This document shows positions 25,637 to 34,708 of a DNA stretch of 64,000 nt, piece after piece. A program made the position numbers and the translations under genes. The stretch covers positions 248,001-312,000 of the forward strand of contig JAHLKV010000002.1 in assembly GCA_020444475.1 (NCBI GenBank), read 5' to 3'. Origin of the DNA: a bacterium. Lineage in GTDB: Bacteria; Zixibacteria; MSB-5A5; GN15; FEB-12. Under the pieces are notes generated by a model. That model was not told where the DNA came from and made no database searches. It saw nothing but the letters and a program-made list of their open reading frames with translations. Position 1 is the stretch's first letter. Each line of letters begins with the position of its first letter.

Positions 25637-26560
25637 CTACCTCAGAGCCTGGACGATGGTGTTGACATTGTGGCGGACCATACCGAGGAAGGTACCGTCG
25701 GGTGTGCCGGCCCTGCCCATCGCATCGGAGTAGAGCTGACCGCCGATCGTAACGTCGTGGCCTTTCTCCTGACAACCGCCGACCACAGCTTCGAGCGTGT
25801 TACGCGGGACCGATGACTCGACGAAGACCGCCTTGATACCGTGTTCGGAGAGGAAGTCGACCATGCTGGTGATATCATGCAGGCCGGCTTCAGTAACCGT
25901 CGATATCCCCTGCAGTCCGCGCACGTCCAGCCCATATCGTCGACCGAAATACTCGAAGGCGTCGTGCGCCGTAACCAGCACGCGGTGCTCTTCGGGAATG
26001 GTGGCGATTTGAGCGGTCACCCAATCGCCCAGAGCAGCCAGAGAGTCATCATAGGCTTTGCCATTGGCGCGGTAGAGATCGGCGTGGACGGGGTCTTCGG
26101 CCGCAAGCACTTCGGACACACGCGACACCGCCTGCCGCCAGAGAATCAGATCGAACCAGATATGCGGATCGGGGTGCCCTTCGGCGCCGGCCGGGAAGCG
26201 AAGCTGCGTGCTGTCGATCAGATCGCCGACAGCCACAACCGTCTTCACACTCGCCATCTTCTTGAAGACATCGGTGAGTTTGGCTTCGAGATGCAAACCG
26301 TTGTAGAAGATTACATCTGCGTCGTTAAGATGGTCGATATCCCCTTTGGTGGCTTTGTACAGGTGCGGATCGACTCCGGCTCCCATCATGACTGTCAGAT
26401 CGACCTTGTCACCGGCGATCATCCGGACAGCATCGCCGACCATGCCGGTGGTGGCGACTACTCTCACGCGGGTGTCACCGGCGCCTTGATTATTATTGCC
26501 GCACCCGGAGATAAGTATCGAAAGGGCGGTTAGTGTGACCAGTGAAAGAAGAAACTTCAT
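25637..26560 (-). CDS. metal ABC transporter substrate-binding lipoprotein (TroA/ZnuA-like)
   Basis: A 307-residue cluster A-I binding protein anchored by a lipobox ISGC (Cys near residue 20). The metal ligands expected for this family are visible: His in VDPHLYK, His in HPDPHIWFD, His in VTAHDAFEYF and Asp in LYSDAMG. Three His plus one Asp suits Mn or Zn, and the lack of a His-rich loop after the first ligand argues against a classical ZnuA. It follows the repressor gene by 30 bp and is the first transport gene of the operon. Confidence 0.92.
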   Translation of the reverse strand: MKFLLSLVTLTALSILISGCGNNNQGAGDTRVRVVATTGMVGDAVRMIAGDKVDLTVMMGAGVDPHLYKATKGDIDHLNDADVIFYNGLHLEAKLTDVFKKMASVKTVVAVGDLIDSTQLRFPAGAEGHPDPHIWFDLILWRQAVSRVSEVLAAEDPVHADLYRANGKAYDDSLAALGDWVTAQIATIPEEHRVLVTAHDAFEYFGRRYGLDVRGLQGISTVTEAGLHDITSMVDFLSEHGIKAVFVESSVPRNTLEAVVGGCQEKGHDVTIGGQLYSDAMGRAGTPDGTFLGMVRHNVNTIVQALR

Positions 26561-26590
26561 ATCGCAATCAGTCCTTTATTATCACGCTGC

Positions 26591-27076
26591 CTAGCTGCGC
26601 CAGCCGTCGGTTCGGCGGCGTGGCAGGTTGGCAAAGTCTTCGTTGGTAGTGCTGGCGGAGCGAAGGAAATCCGTCACGATCCGCTGCTTGCTTTCAGGGA
26701 GGGCCAGGAAGTGTTCGAGAAACTCATGCAGTCGCTGGGAAGCTCTCCCTGACAGACCATGCTCGATCTGGCAGGTATCGCGCTCGGCGACGGCTTTGTC
26801 GAGTCCCAGAACGTCGGTGAAGAAACGCACGAGGTCCTCATGGCGATGTACGATCTCCCCGCCGATCCGCCTTCCTCTGTCGGTCAGTCGCACTTCGCGG
26901 CGGGCATCGTGGGATACGACATCCATCGCCGTCAGCTTCTGAACCGTCCGGGTGACAGTCGGGAGTCGGGTTCCGAGCGCGTCGGCAATCTGAGAGATGC
27001 GCACCCCGGCATCGCCGTTTTCTCTCTCAAGTCTATATATCACCTCAACATAGTCCTGTTGAGCGGCGGTCAGCAT
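26591..27076 (-). CDS. DtxR/MntR-family metal-dependent repressor
   Basis: A 161-residue winged-helix repressor, first gene of the importer operon. The HTH is VRISQIADALGTRLPTVTRT. Candidate metal ligands are Asp8 and Glu11 (QQDYVEV), His77 and His79 (EIVHRHE), and Cys102, Glu105 and His106 (TCQIEH). Asp8, Glu11 and His77 match the MntR set, whereas Cys102-Glu105-His106 matches the DtxR primary site, so metal specificity is mixed or unclear. The C-terminal SH3 domain of DtxR is absent. A GGAGG site precedes the ATG. A perfect palindrome 28 bp upstream (27104-27123) is its likely operator. Confidence 0.9.
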   Translation of the reverse strand: MLTAAQQDYVEVIYRLERENGDAGVRISQIADALGTRLPTVTRTVQKLTAMDVVSHDARREVRLTDRGRRIGGEIVHRHEDLVRFFTDVLGLDKAVAERDTCQIEHGLSGRASQRLHEFLEHFLALPESKQRIVTDFLRSASTTNEDFANLPRRRTDGWRS

Positions 27077-27103
27077 AAGTTCCCGGCCTCCTAAAACATG
27101 CCG

Positions 27104-27123
27104 TAATTACCTGCGGGTAATTA
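27104..27123. promoter_or_regulatory. candidate operator palindrome of the metal-importer operon
   Basis: The perfect 8-bp inverted repeat TAATTACC/GGTAATTA (27104-27111 and 27116-27123) has a 4-bp centre TGCG. It lies 28 bp upstream of the repressor start, where a promoter should be. DtxR-family repressors bind AT-rich palindromes of about this size, so autoregulation of the whole importer operon is likely. Confidence 0.6.
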
Positions 27124-27421
27124 GTGAACAAGCTAACCCTCGGGGCTTGTTCCGTCAAGGGAATAAAAAGGTAACGTGGGGCGCTGTAGTCCTATTTCGA
27201 ATCACCCGTGGAACATCCCACAGGAGCGCCGGGGCACGGCCGGTCAGGAAAGAGGTTGTGCTGGACGAGTTCGATTGCTTGCTTGTAACGAAGGCGGGAC
27301 GTCCTCACCGAGCAGTACGCCCGAACCGGACTGCCCGGCACGACGTTCCACCTGTAGGGAGTGCCGGCGGCGGCCACGAATGCCCGAACAATCGCGAGAC
27401 TTTCTAGTATAAACGGACAGT
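27124..27421. other. intergenic region between importer operon and amidohydrolase gene
   Basis: About 300 bp with no convincing gene, RNA or repeat. The short open frames in it lack ribosome-binding sites and have unremarkable composition. It should hold the promoters of the divergent transcription units. A TTCGAAT at about 27198 recalls a tRNA T-loop, but no cloverleaf can be drawn. Confidence 0.4.
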
Positions 27422-28621
27422 ATGATCAACAACGGTTCCCTCGCTTCGACGATACGCGCGACTGCCGAACGGCTGACAAAGGCCCAGCTCGGCTGGCGCC
27501 GACATCTGCATCAACACCCCGAACTTTCCTACCAGGAAATCGAGACCACTGCCTTTCTCAGGGCCAGACTGCAGGAGATGGGGTTGAAGATACTCCCGCT
27601 CAAGATGGAGACCGGTTTGCTGGCCGAATTGACCGGTGCCAAAGGCGGACCGGTGGTGGGTATTCGCAGCGATATCGACGCTCTCCCGATCACCGAGCGC
27701 TCCGGCGTGCCGTTCGCATCGAAGAACCCCGGCTGTATGCACGCCTGCGGGCATGATGTTCACATGGCAACGGTGTTAGGCGCCGCGGCGGTGCTGTCGG
27801 AGTTGAAAGAACACGTTCCGGGCACGGTCCGGTTCATCTTCCAACCCGCCGAAGAGATGCCACCGGGAGGGGCGCGTCCGATGATCGCCAACGGGGCGCT
27901 GAAAAACATGACGATGTTGATCGGGCTGCATGTCGATCCGCACCTGAAGGCCGGGCGTATCAGTGTGCGCGACGGCGCCACGATGGCTTCGGTATTCGAT
28001 TTCGAACTTATCATCCATGGTCGCAGCGGCCATGCGGCGCGACCGCATCTGGCAGTCGACGCGATCGTGCTGGCAGCGGAAGTGATAGAGTCGCTGCAGA
28101 CGATTGTCTCCCGGGAGATCGACCCGATCGATCCGATCGCGATCACGTTTGGCAAGATCGAGGGCGGAGTGGCAAGTAACGTTATCGCCGAAGAGGTCCG
28201 GCTGGCGGGGACGGCCCGAAGCCTGTCGCCGCGTACATTCAAGCGCCTGCCCGCCATGATCCGACGAGTGGTGTCGGGGATATGCAAAGCGCGCGGCGGC
28301 TCGTTTGAGCTGAAGGCGATCGCCGACTATCCGGTGATGATGAACCATCGGGCGGCGAATATCATCCTGACACGGTGTTTCGAGCGCCTGTTCGGGAAGG
28401 GGAAGGTCGACGAGACCCCGCAGGTACTGGGCGGAGAAGATTTCGCCTGCTATGTCGAGAAGGTACCGGGCGCCATGTTTCGCCTGGGGACGATGAACAA
28501 AAAGCAGAAAGCGGACAAACCGTGGCACTCGCCGGAGTTTCTTGTCGATGAGTCCGCCATGCCGGTCGGTAGCGCCCTGCTGACGGCGACGGCTATCGAT
28601 GCCTTGGGTGGTGTGAAGTGA
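27422..28621 (+). CDS. M20-family amidohydrolase (N-acyl-amino-acid/peptidoglycan-peptide type)
   Basis: A 399-residue M20D metallopeptidase-like amidohydrolase, predicted cytosolic. The dinuclear-metal motifs are visible: WRRHLHQHPELS at the N-terminus, CMHACGHDVHMA (~100-115), QPAEEMPPGGA with the catalytic Glu, and GGEDFACYVEKVPG near the C-terminus. The dimerisation domain has HGRSGHAARPH. Relatives cleave N-acetyl, hippuryl or indole-acyl amino acids; the substrate cannot be told. Its stop overlaps the GTG of the next gene, so the two are coupled. Confidence 0.9.
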   Translation: MINNGSLASTIRATAERLTKAQLGWRRHLHQHPELSYQEIETTAFLRARLQEMGLKILPLKMETGLLAELTGAKGGPVVGIRSDIDALPITERSGVPFASKNPGCMHACGHDVHMATVLGAAAVLSELKEHVPGTVRFIFQPAEEMPPGGARPMIANGALKNMTMLIGLHVDPHLKAGRISVRDGATMASVFDFELIIHGRSGHAARPHLAVDAIVLAAEVIESLQTIVSREIDPIDPIAITFGKIEGGVASNVIAEEVRLAGTARSLSPRTFKRLPAMIRRVVSGICKARGGSFELKAIADYPVMMNHRAANIILTRCFERLFGKGKVDETPQVLGGEDFACYVEKVPGAMFRLGTMNKKQKADKPWHSPEFLVDESAMPVGSALLTATAIDALGGVK

Positions 28622-30090
28622 AACGGGTTGTTTTCGCCATTGTCCTGATCGCGGTGGTCGTGGTGTGCGTATCGAGCGGCACCAACGCAGTCAGTCTCAG
28701 CAAGCAGGCGGTCACCTACAGCAACTTCAACTACGTCCACGATATCGCCGTTTCGATCAAGCGCGTCTATTTCGCGACCACCAACGGCCTGACTATCTAC
28801 AACAAGGACACCCGCCGCTGGGATGATCCCCTGACCCTTCCGCGCGACGTCACCGAAGTCACCCGGGTGTGGGTCGACCTGTTCGATCAGACGTTGTACA
28901 TCTCAAGCCCGATAAGTTACTACGAGTACGATATCACGCTCGATCGCTGGTTCAGTATCATTGACCTGCCAACTATCAACAACGACGCCCGTCATCTGAG
29001 TCTGCCACACAATTTCATCCCGCCGCCGAGGTTCAACTACTCGGCGAACGGTGATTTGATCGACGGCGACGGCAACTCGTATCAGGTGACAAACGTGGTC
29101 GACGACGGCGCGGGGAATCTGTGGGTCGGCACGTGGGGTTACGGCGCCGCCAAAGCCAACTCGACCACCAACGTGCTGGAGTTGCTGCCGTTTGGTTTGA
29201 TCCAGCGACGGGCCAATGCTCTCACGATGCAGGACAGTGTCCTGTTTGTCTCCGGCGCGATCGAAAACGATGTCCGCAGCGGTGTCAGCATGTTCAATCT
29301 CCGCACCGGCTCATTCACATACTATGAGACGGGACTTCTGATGGGTATCCGGGCGGTTGATATCAATTGTCTGGAGGCCGACGCCGAGTACGTGTACATG
29401 GGTACGCCGCTGGGTCTGTACATTCTCGACCGCCGCAACAATACCGTTCGGGAGCACTACGATTTTCGACGCGGCCTGTCGGACGACAACGTAATCAGTC
29501 TTCGTGCAATCGGTGATTCGCTGTTTGTCGGGACGGCCTCGGGGTTGACGCTTCTGACGTTTGGGACCGACTCGATTCGCTACGTCTCCCCGGAAGAGCT
29601 GTCCAATCAGATCATCTGGAACATGGAGCCGGCCGCGGGTTATATGTGGATCGGCGCCGACGGCGGCGCGTATCGATTCCGCCTTTCCGACGGCGCCATG
29701 CAGCAGTTCCAGGATCCGACCAATATACTGTTCGGCCCGGTATACGACATTCAGCGCAACGGCGATGATCTCTGGCTGGCATCGGATGACGGGGCCGTGC
29801 AGGTCAATCTGAAGACCGCCGACGTCACGCCGTACCACGAGATCACCTCCGACCGAGGCATGGGTCGGGCGCTGGCGGTGAACGACGATATCGCGGCGCT
29901 GTCGTCGGAGCGCGGTGTGACATTTATATTCTACAACCGCGAGGACTGGTTCTCGAAGGAGTTCACCACCGAGGACGGCATCGCCGACGGTGCGGTGTTC
30001 AGTCTGCTTCTGGACGGACGCTATCTGTGGATCGGAACGAGTCGGGGGCTGACCCGTTTTCTATGGGACAATCCGGAGCGGGTTGACTGA
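28618..30090 (+). CDS. exported beta-propeller protein (two-component-regulator-like repeats)
   Basis: A 490-residue protein starting with GTG inside the stop of the amidohydrolase gene. The signal peptide ends near GTNAVS. The rest is a series of propeller blades with the pattern (L/M)W-(V/I/L)-G-(T/A)-x-x-G(L/A), for example LWVGTWGYG, YVYMGTPLGLY, LFVGTASGLT, MWIGADGGAY and LWIGTSRGLT. These are like the Reg_prop repeats of hybrid sensor kinases, but there is no kinase or membrane domain. Probably periplasmic or surface-located; ligand unknown. Confidence 0.8.
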   Translation: MKRVVFAIVLIAVVVVCVSSGTNAVSLSKQAVTYSNFNYVHDIAVSIKRVYFATTNGLTIYNKDTRRWDDPLTLPRDVTEVTRVWVDLFDQTLYISSPISYYEYDITLDRWFSIIDLPTINNDARHLSLPHNFIPPPRFNYSANGDLIDGDGNSYQVTNVVDDGAGNLWVGTWGYGAAKANSTTNVLELLPFGLIQRRANALTMQDSVLFVSGAIENDVRSGVSMFNLRTGSFTYYETGLLMGIRAVDINCLEADAEYVYMGTPLGLYILDRRNNTVREHYDFRRGLSDDNVISLRAIGDSLFVGTASGLTLLTFGTDSIRYVSPEELSNQIIWNMEPAAGYMWIGADGGAYRFRLSDGAMQQFQDPTNILFGPVYDIQRNGDDLWLASDDGAVQVNLKTADVTPYHEITSDRGMGRALAVNDDIAALSSERGVTFIFYNREDWFSKEFTTEDGIADGAVFSLLLDGRYLWIGTSRGLTRFLWDNPERVD

Positions 30091-30186
30091 GCAGGCGGGT
30101 TTTGTGTTGATTCCGGCCCTCGTTTATCGTAGTCTATTGTCGATATGTATCTGTAGGGTAACGTCTTTCACGCAATCCGGGAGCGC

Positions 30187-31131
30187 ATGCCGAAACTGCT
30201 CGACAACTTCTGGCTGAAGGTGACCGCGGTCATACTGGGCCTTCTGGTCTGGATGCACGTGGCCACCGAAAAGGAGTATTCGTACGACATGCGTCTGCCG
30301 GTCACCGATGTGGCGCTCGGCGATTCCCTGACCCTCGCCTCTCCCCCGCCCGAGACACTCACCGTATCGGTCTCCGCGATCGGCAAGGAATTGCTGCGCA
30401 AGAAGTGGCGGGACAGGGGTCTTCGTATCAACGCCTCGCAGTTTAGTCCGGGGCGCCATCAGGTGGCCCTGACCGCCAACAATGTCTCGCTGGTCGGCCC
30501 GACCGGCGAGCTCCAGCTCGAGGATGTGGTGGCGCCGACCCAGGTGAATCTCAATATCGATATTTTGTCCGATGTTACCCTGCCGGTGACCGGCAATTTT
30601 GTGGCCGAGGCCGACGAAGGGTATGCGGTCGCGGGGGCGCCCACAATCACGCCCGACTCGGCCATCTTGTTCGGCCCGCGCTCGGTGGTTCGCCGCTTCC
30701 ACGATATAGCGACGGAAGCCAAGCAGCTGAAGGGGCTTCGGGGCGACGTCACTCTTCGGCTGGCCCTTGACAACCCGCCGATGCATGGGCTATCGGTGGC
30801 GCCGGAGTCGGTGACGGTTGAGATTCATGTGGTGCCGGTGAAAACGCGCGTGTTTGAGGCTGTCCCGGTGCGGGTGTTCAACGCCCCGCTCAACGATCGA
30901 CTGGTACTCAGTCCGGCCAGAGTACGTATCGAAATCACCGGGCCACCGGCCGATATTGACCGCCTTGATGTCAGCACCGTGACAGCTTCGGTGAACTACC
31001 GTACGCGCGCCGGTTCGGGGAAGGCCGCCCTTAAGATTGACTGTCCGCCCGCGTTTCGCATAAAGAGCATCTCGACAGATTCGATTCTCATCACTATCCC
31101 GTCGGAGACCAATGCTGACTCTCGGAATTGA
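30187..31131 (+). CDS. YbbR-like domain protein
   Basis: A 314-residue protein with one N-terminal membrane segment (LKVTAVILGLLVWMHV) and then about three YbbR-like beta domains, each with repeats of the type P-V-x-V-x-x-G and V-x-P-x-x-V-x-I-x-G-P. YbbR proteins (CdaR in Firmicutes) regulate a diadenylate cyclase, but no cyclase gene is adjacent here. A GGGAG site precedes the ATG. The gene overlaps tsaD by 20 bp, so coupled expression is likely. Confidence 0.8.
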   Translation: MPKLLDNFWLKVTAVILGLLVWMHVATEKEYSYDMRLPVTDVALGDSLTLASPPPETLTVSVSAIGKELLRKKWRDRGLRINASQFSPGRHQVALTANNVSLVGPTGELQLEDVVAPTQVNLNIDILSDVTLPVTGNFVAEADEGYAVAGAPTITPDSAILFGPRSVVRRFHDIATEAKQLKGLRGDVTLRLALDNPPMHGLSVAPESVTVEIHVVPVKTRVFEAVPVRVFNAPLNDRLVLSPARVRIEITGPPADIDRLDVSTVTASVNYRTRAGSGKAALKIDCPPAFRIKSISTDSILITIPSETNADSRN

Positions 31132-32110
31132 AACCTCGTGCGATGAAACATCGGTGGCAGTTGTCGACAGCGGGTCCAAGACTCTCTCCAATGTGATCCT
31201 GTCCCAGAGCGTGCACACGAAGTTTGGCGGCGTGGTGCCCGAAGTGGCCAGCCGTGAGCATGTGCGGACAATTATCCCGATCTACAAGCAGGCGCTCGAG
31301 GAAGCGGGTGTAACGCGCGATCAGATTCAGTTGATCGCTGCGACCATGGGTCCGGGGCTGGTGGGACCGCTGCTGGTGGGTTTGTCATTCGCCAAGGGGA
31401 TGGCGTGGGGCATGGAGGTGCCGTTTGTGGCGGTCAACCACATGGAAGGGCATCTTGCGGCTAATCTGTTGTCGCAGCCGGATCTCGACGACAACCACCT
31501 GACGTTGATCGTATCCGGCGGACATACTATGCTGGTCCATGTCCGATCATTTGGTGAGTATGAGATTCTGGGACGGACGGTCGATGATGCCGCCGGCGAG
31601 GCGTTTGACAAAATCGCCAAGGTAATGGGGCTGGGCTATCCGGGCGGCGCCGAGGTCGACAAACTGGCGAAACAGGGGGATCGGACCTACGAGCGGTTTC
31701 CGCGCGCCATGCGGCATCACGAGTACCGGTTTTCGTTCTCCGGGTTGAAGACGGCGGTGGCTCAGTATCTCGATAAGCTGTCCGCCGAGGAGCGCGACAA
31801 ACATCTGCCCGACATAGCCGCCTCGTTCCAGGAGGCGGTGGTCGACATCCTAGTGGAAAAGACCGTCAAAGCGGCGAAAGAGAAGAACATTCGTGATGTC
31901 ACGATCTCCGGCGGCGTAGCCGCCAACTCCCGGCTTCGCGAACTAATGCAGGAGAGGCTCACTCGCGCCGGGAAGCGCTTTTTCTATCCTCCCATCCAGT
32001 TGTGCACGGACAACGCCGCGATGATCGCAGCGGCGGGATACTTCCGGTTCCAGAAGTGGGGCGCGACCGAGTTTGTGGTCGATGCCGTCCCCTATCTCCC
32101 GCTCGACTAA
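31112..32110 (+). CDS. tsaD: tRNA N6-adenosine threonylcarbamoyltransferase
   Basis: A 332-residue TsaD/Kae1 protein. It transfers threonylcarbamoyl to A37 of ANN-decoding tRNAs together with TsaB and TsaE. Visible hallmarks are GIETSCDETSVAVVD at the N-terminus, the metal-binding NHMEGHLAANLL, SGGHTMLV, DDAAGEAFDKIAKVMGLGYPGG and FCTDN-like QLCTDNAAMIA near the C-terminus. Length is typical. It starts inside the YbbR-like gene and is followed after 88 bp by the radical SAM gene. Confidence 0.96.
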   Translation: MLTLGIETSCDETSVAVVDSGSKTLSNVILSQSVHTKFGGVVPEVASREHVRTIIPIYKQALEEAGVTRDQIQLIAATMGPGLVGPLLVGLSFAKGMAWGMEVPFVAVNHMEGHLAANLLSQPDLDDNHLTLIVSGGHTMLVHVRSFGEYEILGRTVDDAAGEAFDKIAKVMGLGYPGGAEVDKLAKQGDRTYERFPRAMRHHEYRFSFSGLKTAVAQYLDKLSAEERDKHLPDIAASFQEAVVDILVEKTVKAAKEKNIRDVTISGGVAANSRLRELMQERLTRAGKRFFYPPIQLCTDNAAMIAAAGYFRFQKWGATEFVVDAVPYLPLD

Positions 32111-32198
32111 TACCTTGCCTTCGACCGCACAATCCGCTATCGTCCCCGCAAACAGGCTGTTGTTCGTTTTCCGGTACCCGAAGCACATAAGACATCAC

Positions 32199-34703
32199 AT
32201 GAGAACGCTGCTCGAACATTCGTTTTTCCCCTTTGTCATAAAACCCGGCCGCTATGCCGGGGGCGAGATCGGCCAGATCGTCAAGGATCCCGAGGGCCGC
32301 ACCAAATACCTTCACGCCTATCCCGACAAATATGAGCTGGGGCAGTCGTATGTCGGCCTCCAGACGCTTTATCACCTGGTCAACGAGGACGACCGATTCC
32401 TGTGCGAGCGGGTGTTTGCGGTTGATGTCGACGCCGAGTCGGTGATGCGCGAGAAGAACATCCCCCTTTTCGCCCTGGAATCCTCGCGACCGGCAAGAGA
32501 TTTCGATGCGATCGGCTTCACGCTGGTCGATGAAATCGTTTCGACCAACGTGCTGGCGATGCTCGATCTCGCCGGACTGCCGCTGCGAAGCGTTCAGCGC
32601 ACCGATGAGCACCCGATCGTGATGGCCGGTGGACCGGGGGTGTTTGCTCCCGAGCCGCTGGCGCCGTTTATCGATCTGTTTTTTATCGGCGATGGAGAGA
32701 TCGGCCTGCCGCAAATGCTCGGCATCCTCCACGAGATGAAAGGCGCTCCTCGCCGGGAGAAGCTGGAGCGCATTTGTCGTGAGGTCGAAGGGGTCTATAT
32801 CCCGGCGTTTTATGACGAACAGCGAAAGCAGATAGTCGACTTTGCGCCCGAGAGAGTGACCGCGCGGCTCGTCTCGGAGCTGAAACAGGAGTACTACCCC
32901 CGCCAGCCGCTGGTACCGTTGGTGGAGATCGCACACGAGCACCTGGGTATCGAGATCATGCGCGGCTGTCCGCAGGGTTGTCGTTTCTGTATGGCGGGGC
33001 CGATCTACAAACCCGTCCGCCCGCGTCCAATCAACGACATCATGCAGCAGGTGCAGCAGCAGCTCGATGCGACCGGTTATAGCGAGGTGACACTCCTGTC
33101 GTTGTCATCGTCGGACTATCCCGAGATCGAGGAGCTGGCGACACGCATGTCTAAACGCCTTGAGACGTACGGTGCTTCGCTGAGTCTGCCGTCGCTCCGT
33201 CCGGGGACCATCAGCCCGCGCCTGCTCGAGGCGGTCAACCGGGTGCGGACGAGCAACCTGACAATCGCGCCCGAGGCCGGCACGGAGCGGCTTCGCCTGT
33301 TCATTCGTAAGGACTTTCCCGATCAGGCGATTCTCGACACCGTGAAAATGGCCTTCGATAAAGGCATCAATTCGATCAAGCTCTATTTCATGGTCGGTCT
33401 GCCGACCGAGACACAGGAAGATTTGCTTGGTATCGTCGAACTGTGCCGGACAATTCACGGAATAGCCCGTGATTTCTCCGGCAAGCGCAATATCACGGTG
33501 ACCCTCTCGCCTTTCGTACCGAAGCCACACACGCCCTTCCAGTGGGACGAAGCGCTCCCCGAGAAGGAGCTGTTCGAGCGCATTCAATTCGTGCGGCGCA
33601 AGATGCGCACCAGCCACACCACCATCCGTCACAACAGCACGATTCTCGCTCAGCTGACGGCGATAATCAGTCGCGGCGACCGGTCGATGGCCGACACGAT
33701 CGAAGCAGCCTTCCGCAAGGGCTGCCGTTTCGACGCTTGGTCGGAGCATTTCCAGTGGGAAAAGTGGCAGGAAGCGTTTGCGGAGACCGGAGTTGATATC
33801 GAAGCATCACTGCGTGCTATCGGATTCGACCGCGCCCTGCCGTGGGACCACATCCACAAAGGACCGTCGAAAGACCACCTTCGCGAAGAACGCCAGCGGA
33901 CCTCGTTGAAGCTCAAAGAGTACGTCCCGTTCGATGACGCCGAGACAACCTCGCAGTATGAAACGGATCCCAACGCAGCCTTCGGTCGCGGAAAAAAGAA
34001 ACTGGCCGCACGCACGCTGGTCCAGCCGACCAAGAGCAAGGTCCGTATTCGCTGGGGTCGCACGGAGCGCTTCAAGTACATGTCGCATCTCGACACACTT
34101 CGCATGATAGAACGCTCGATCCGGCGCGCCAGAATCCCGGTCGCCTATTCACAGGGCTTCAACCCGACTATGAAGCTGTCGTTTGGTCCGCCGTTGACGG
34201 TCGGGTATACGTCGGAAGCAGAACTGGTGGAGATTACGATGGATCAGGCATTCTCGGCGCCAACGCTGGAGCAGCTTCGCCGCGCCATGCCGCCGGGGAT
34301 CGAGATGTTCGAAGCGCGGGTTATTCACGCCAAGTCAGCATCGCTGTCGTCGATCCTCAATCGCGCCAGATATACGATTGACCTGTCGCACTGGTCCGAT
34401 ATCGAGGCCCTTCGGGCGCAGGCCGAGGGGCTGCTGGCGAAAGAGTCGGTGATCTCACGGCGTAAGGGCAAGGACTCGGAGAAGGAAGTTGATATCCGCC
34501 CGCCTATTTATGAACTGACGGTTGGTGACAGCCAGCTTGCGATGCTGCTCGGAATCGGCGAGGGCGGGTATGTGCGCCCGAACGAAGTGCTCGAACAGTT
34601 ACGCGAGGGGCTGGCGGTGCCGCCCGAGGGGGTAACCTGTCATCGCGCGGGACTGTACCGCGTGGTGGACGAAGAGACCATGGTTGATGGGATGCAGGCA
34701 TAA
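32199..34703 (+). CDS. radical SAM protein: TIGR03960-type fused to DUF2344/TIGR03936-type domain
   Basis: A protein of about 834 residues. The start at 32199 is chosen because earlier in-frame codons are not protein-like. The N-terminal ~240 residues resemble a B12-binding-like region. The radical SAM core has C-x3-C-x2-C in RGCPQGCRFCMAG near residue 255 and continues to ~610. The last ~230 residues, with WGRTERFKYMSHLDTLRM and YSQGFNPTMKLSFGPPL, match the DUF2344 family. In many bacteria these are two adjacent genes. The reaction is unknown; RNA modification has been suggested from gene neighbourhoods. rsmB follows after 5 bp. Confidence 0.85.
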   Translation: MRTLLEHSFFPFVIKPGRYAGGEIGQIVKDPEGRTKYLHAYPDKYELGQSYVGLQTLYHLVNEDDRFLCERVFAVDVDAESVMREKNIPLFALESSRPARDFDAIGFTLVDEIVSTNVLAMLDLAGLPLRSVQRTDEHPIVMAGGPGVFAPEPLAPFIDLFFIGDGEIGLPQMLGILHEMKGAPRREKLERICREVEGVYIPAFYDEQRKQIVDFAPERVTARLVSELKQEYYPRQPLVPLVEIAHEHLGIEIMRGCPQGCRFCMAGPIYKPVRPRPINDIMQQVQQQLDATGYSEVTLLSLSSSDYPEIEELATRMSKRLETYGASLSLPSLRPGTISPRLLEAVNRVRTSNLTIAPEAGTERLRLFIRKDFPDQAILDTVKMAFDKGINSIKLYFMVGLPTETQEDLLGIVELCRTIHGIARDFSGKRNITVTLSPFVPKPHTPFQWDEALPEKELFERIQFVRRKMRTSHTTIRHNSTILAQLTAIISRGDRSMADTIEAAFRKGCRFDAWSEHFQWEKWQEAFAETGVDIEASLRAIGFDRALPWDHIHKGPSKDHLREERQRTSLKLKEYVPFDDAETTSQYETDPNAAFGRGKKKLAARTLVQPTKSKVRIRWGRTERFKYMSHLDTLRMIERSIRRARIPVAYSQGFNPTMKLSFGPPLTVGYTSEAELVEITMDQAFSAPTLEQLRRAMPPGIEMFEARVIHAKSASLSSILNRARYTIDLSHWSDIEALRAQAEGLLAKESVISRRKGKDSEKEVDIRPPIYELTVGDSQLAMLLGIGEGGYVRPNEVLEQLREGLAVPPEGVTCHRAGLYRVVDEETMVDGMQA

Positions 34704-34708
34704 GAGGC

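Noticed and set aside
27124-27421. tRNA gene
   Set aside because: A TTCGAAT resembling a T-loop is present, but no acceptor or anticodon stem can be formed around it.
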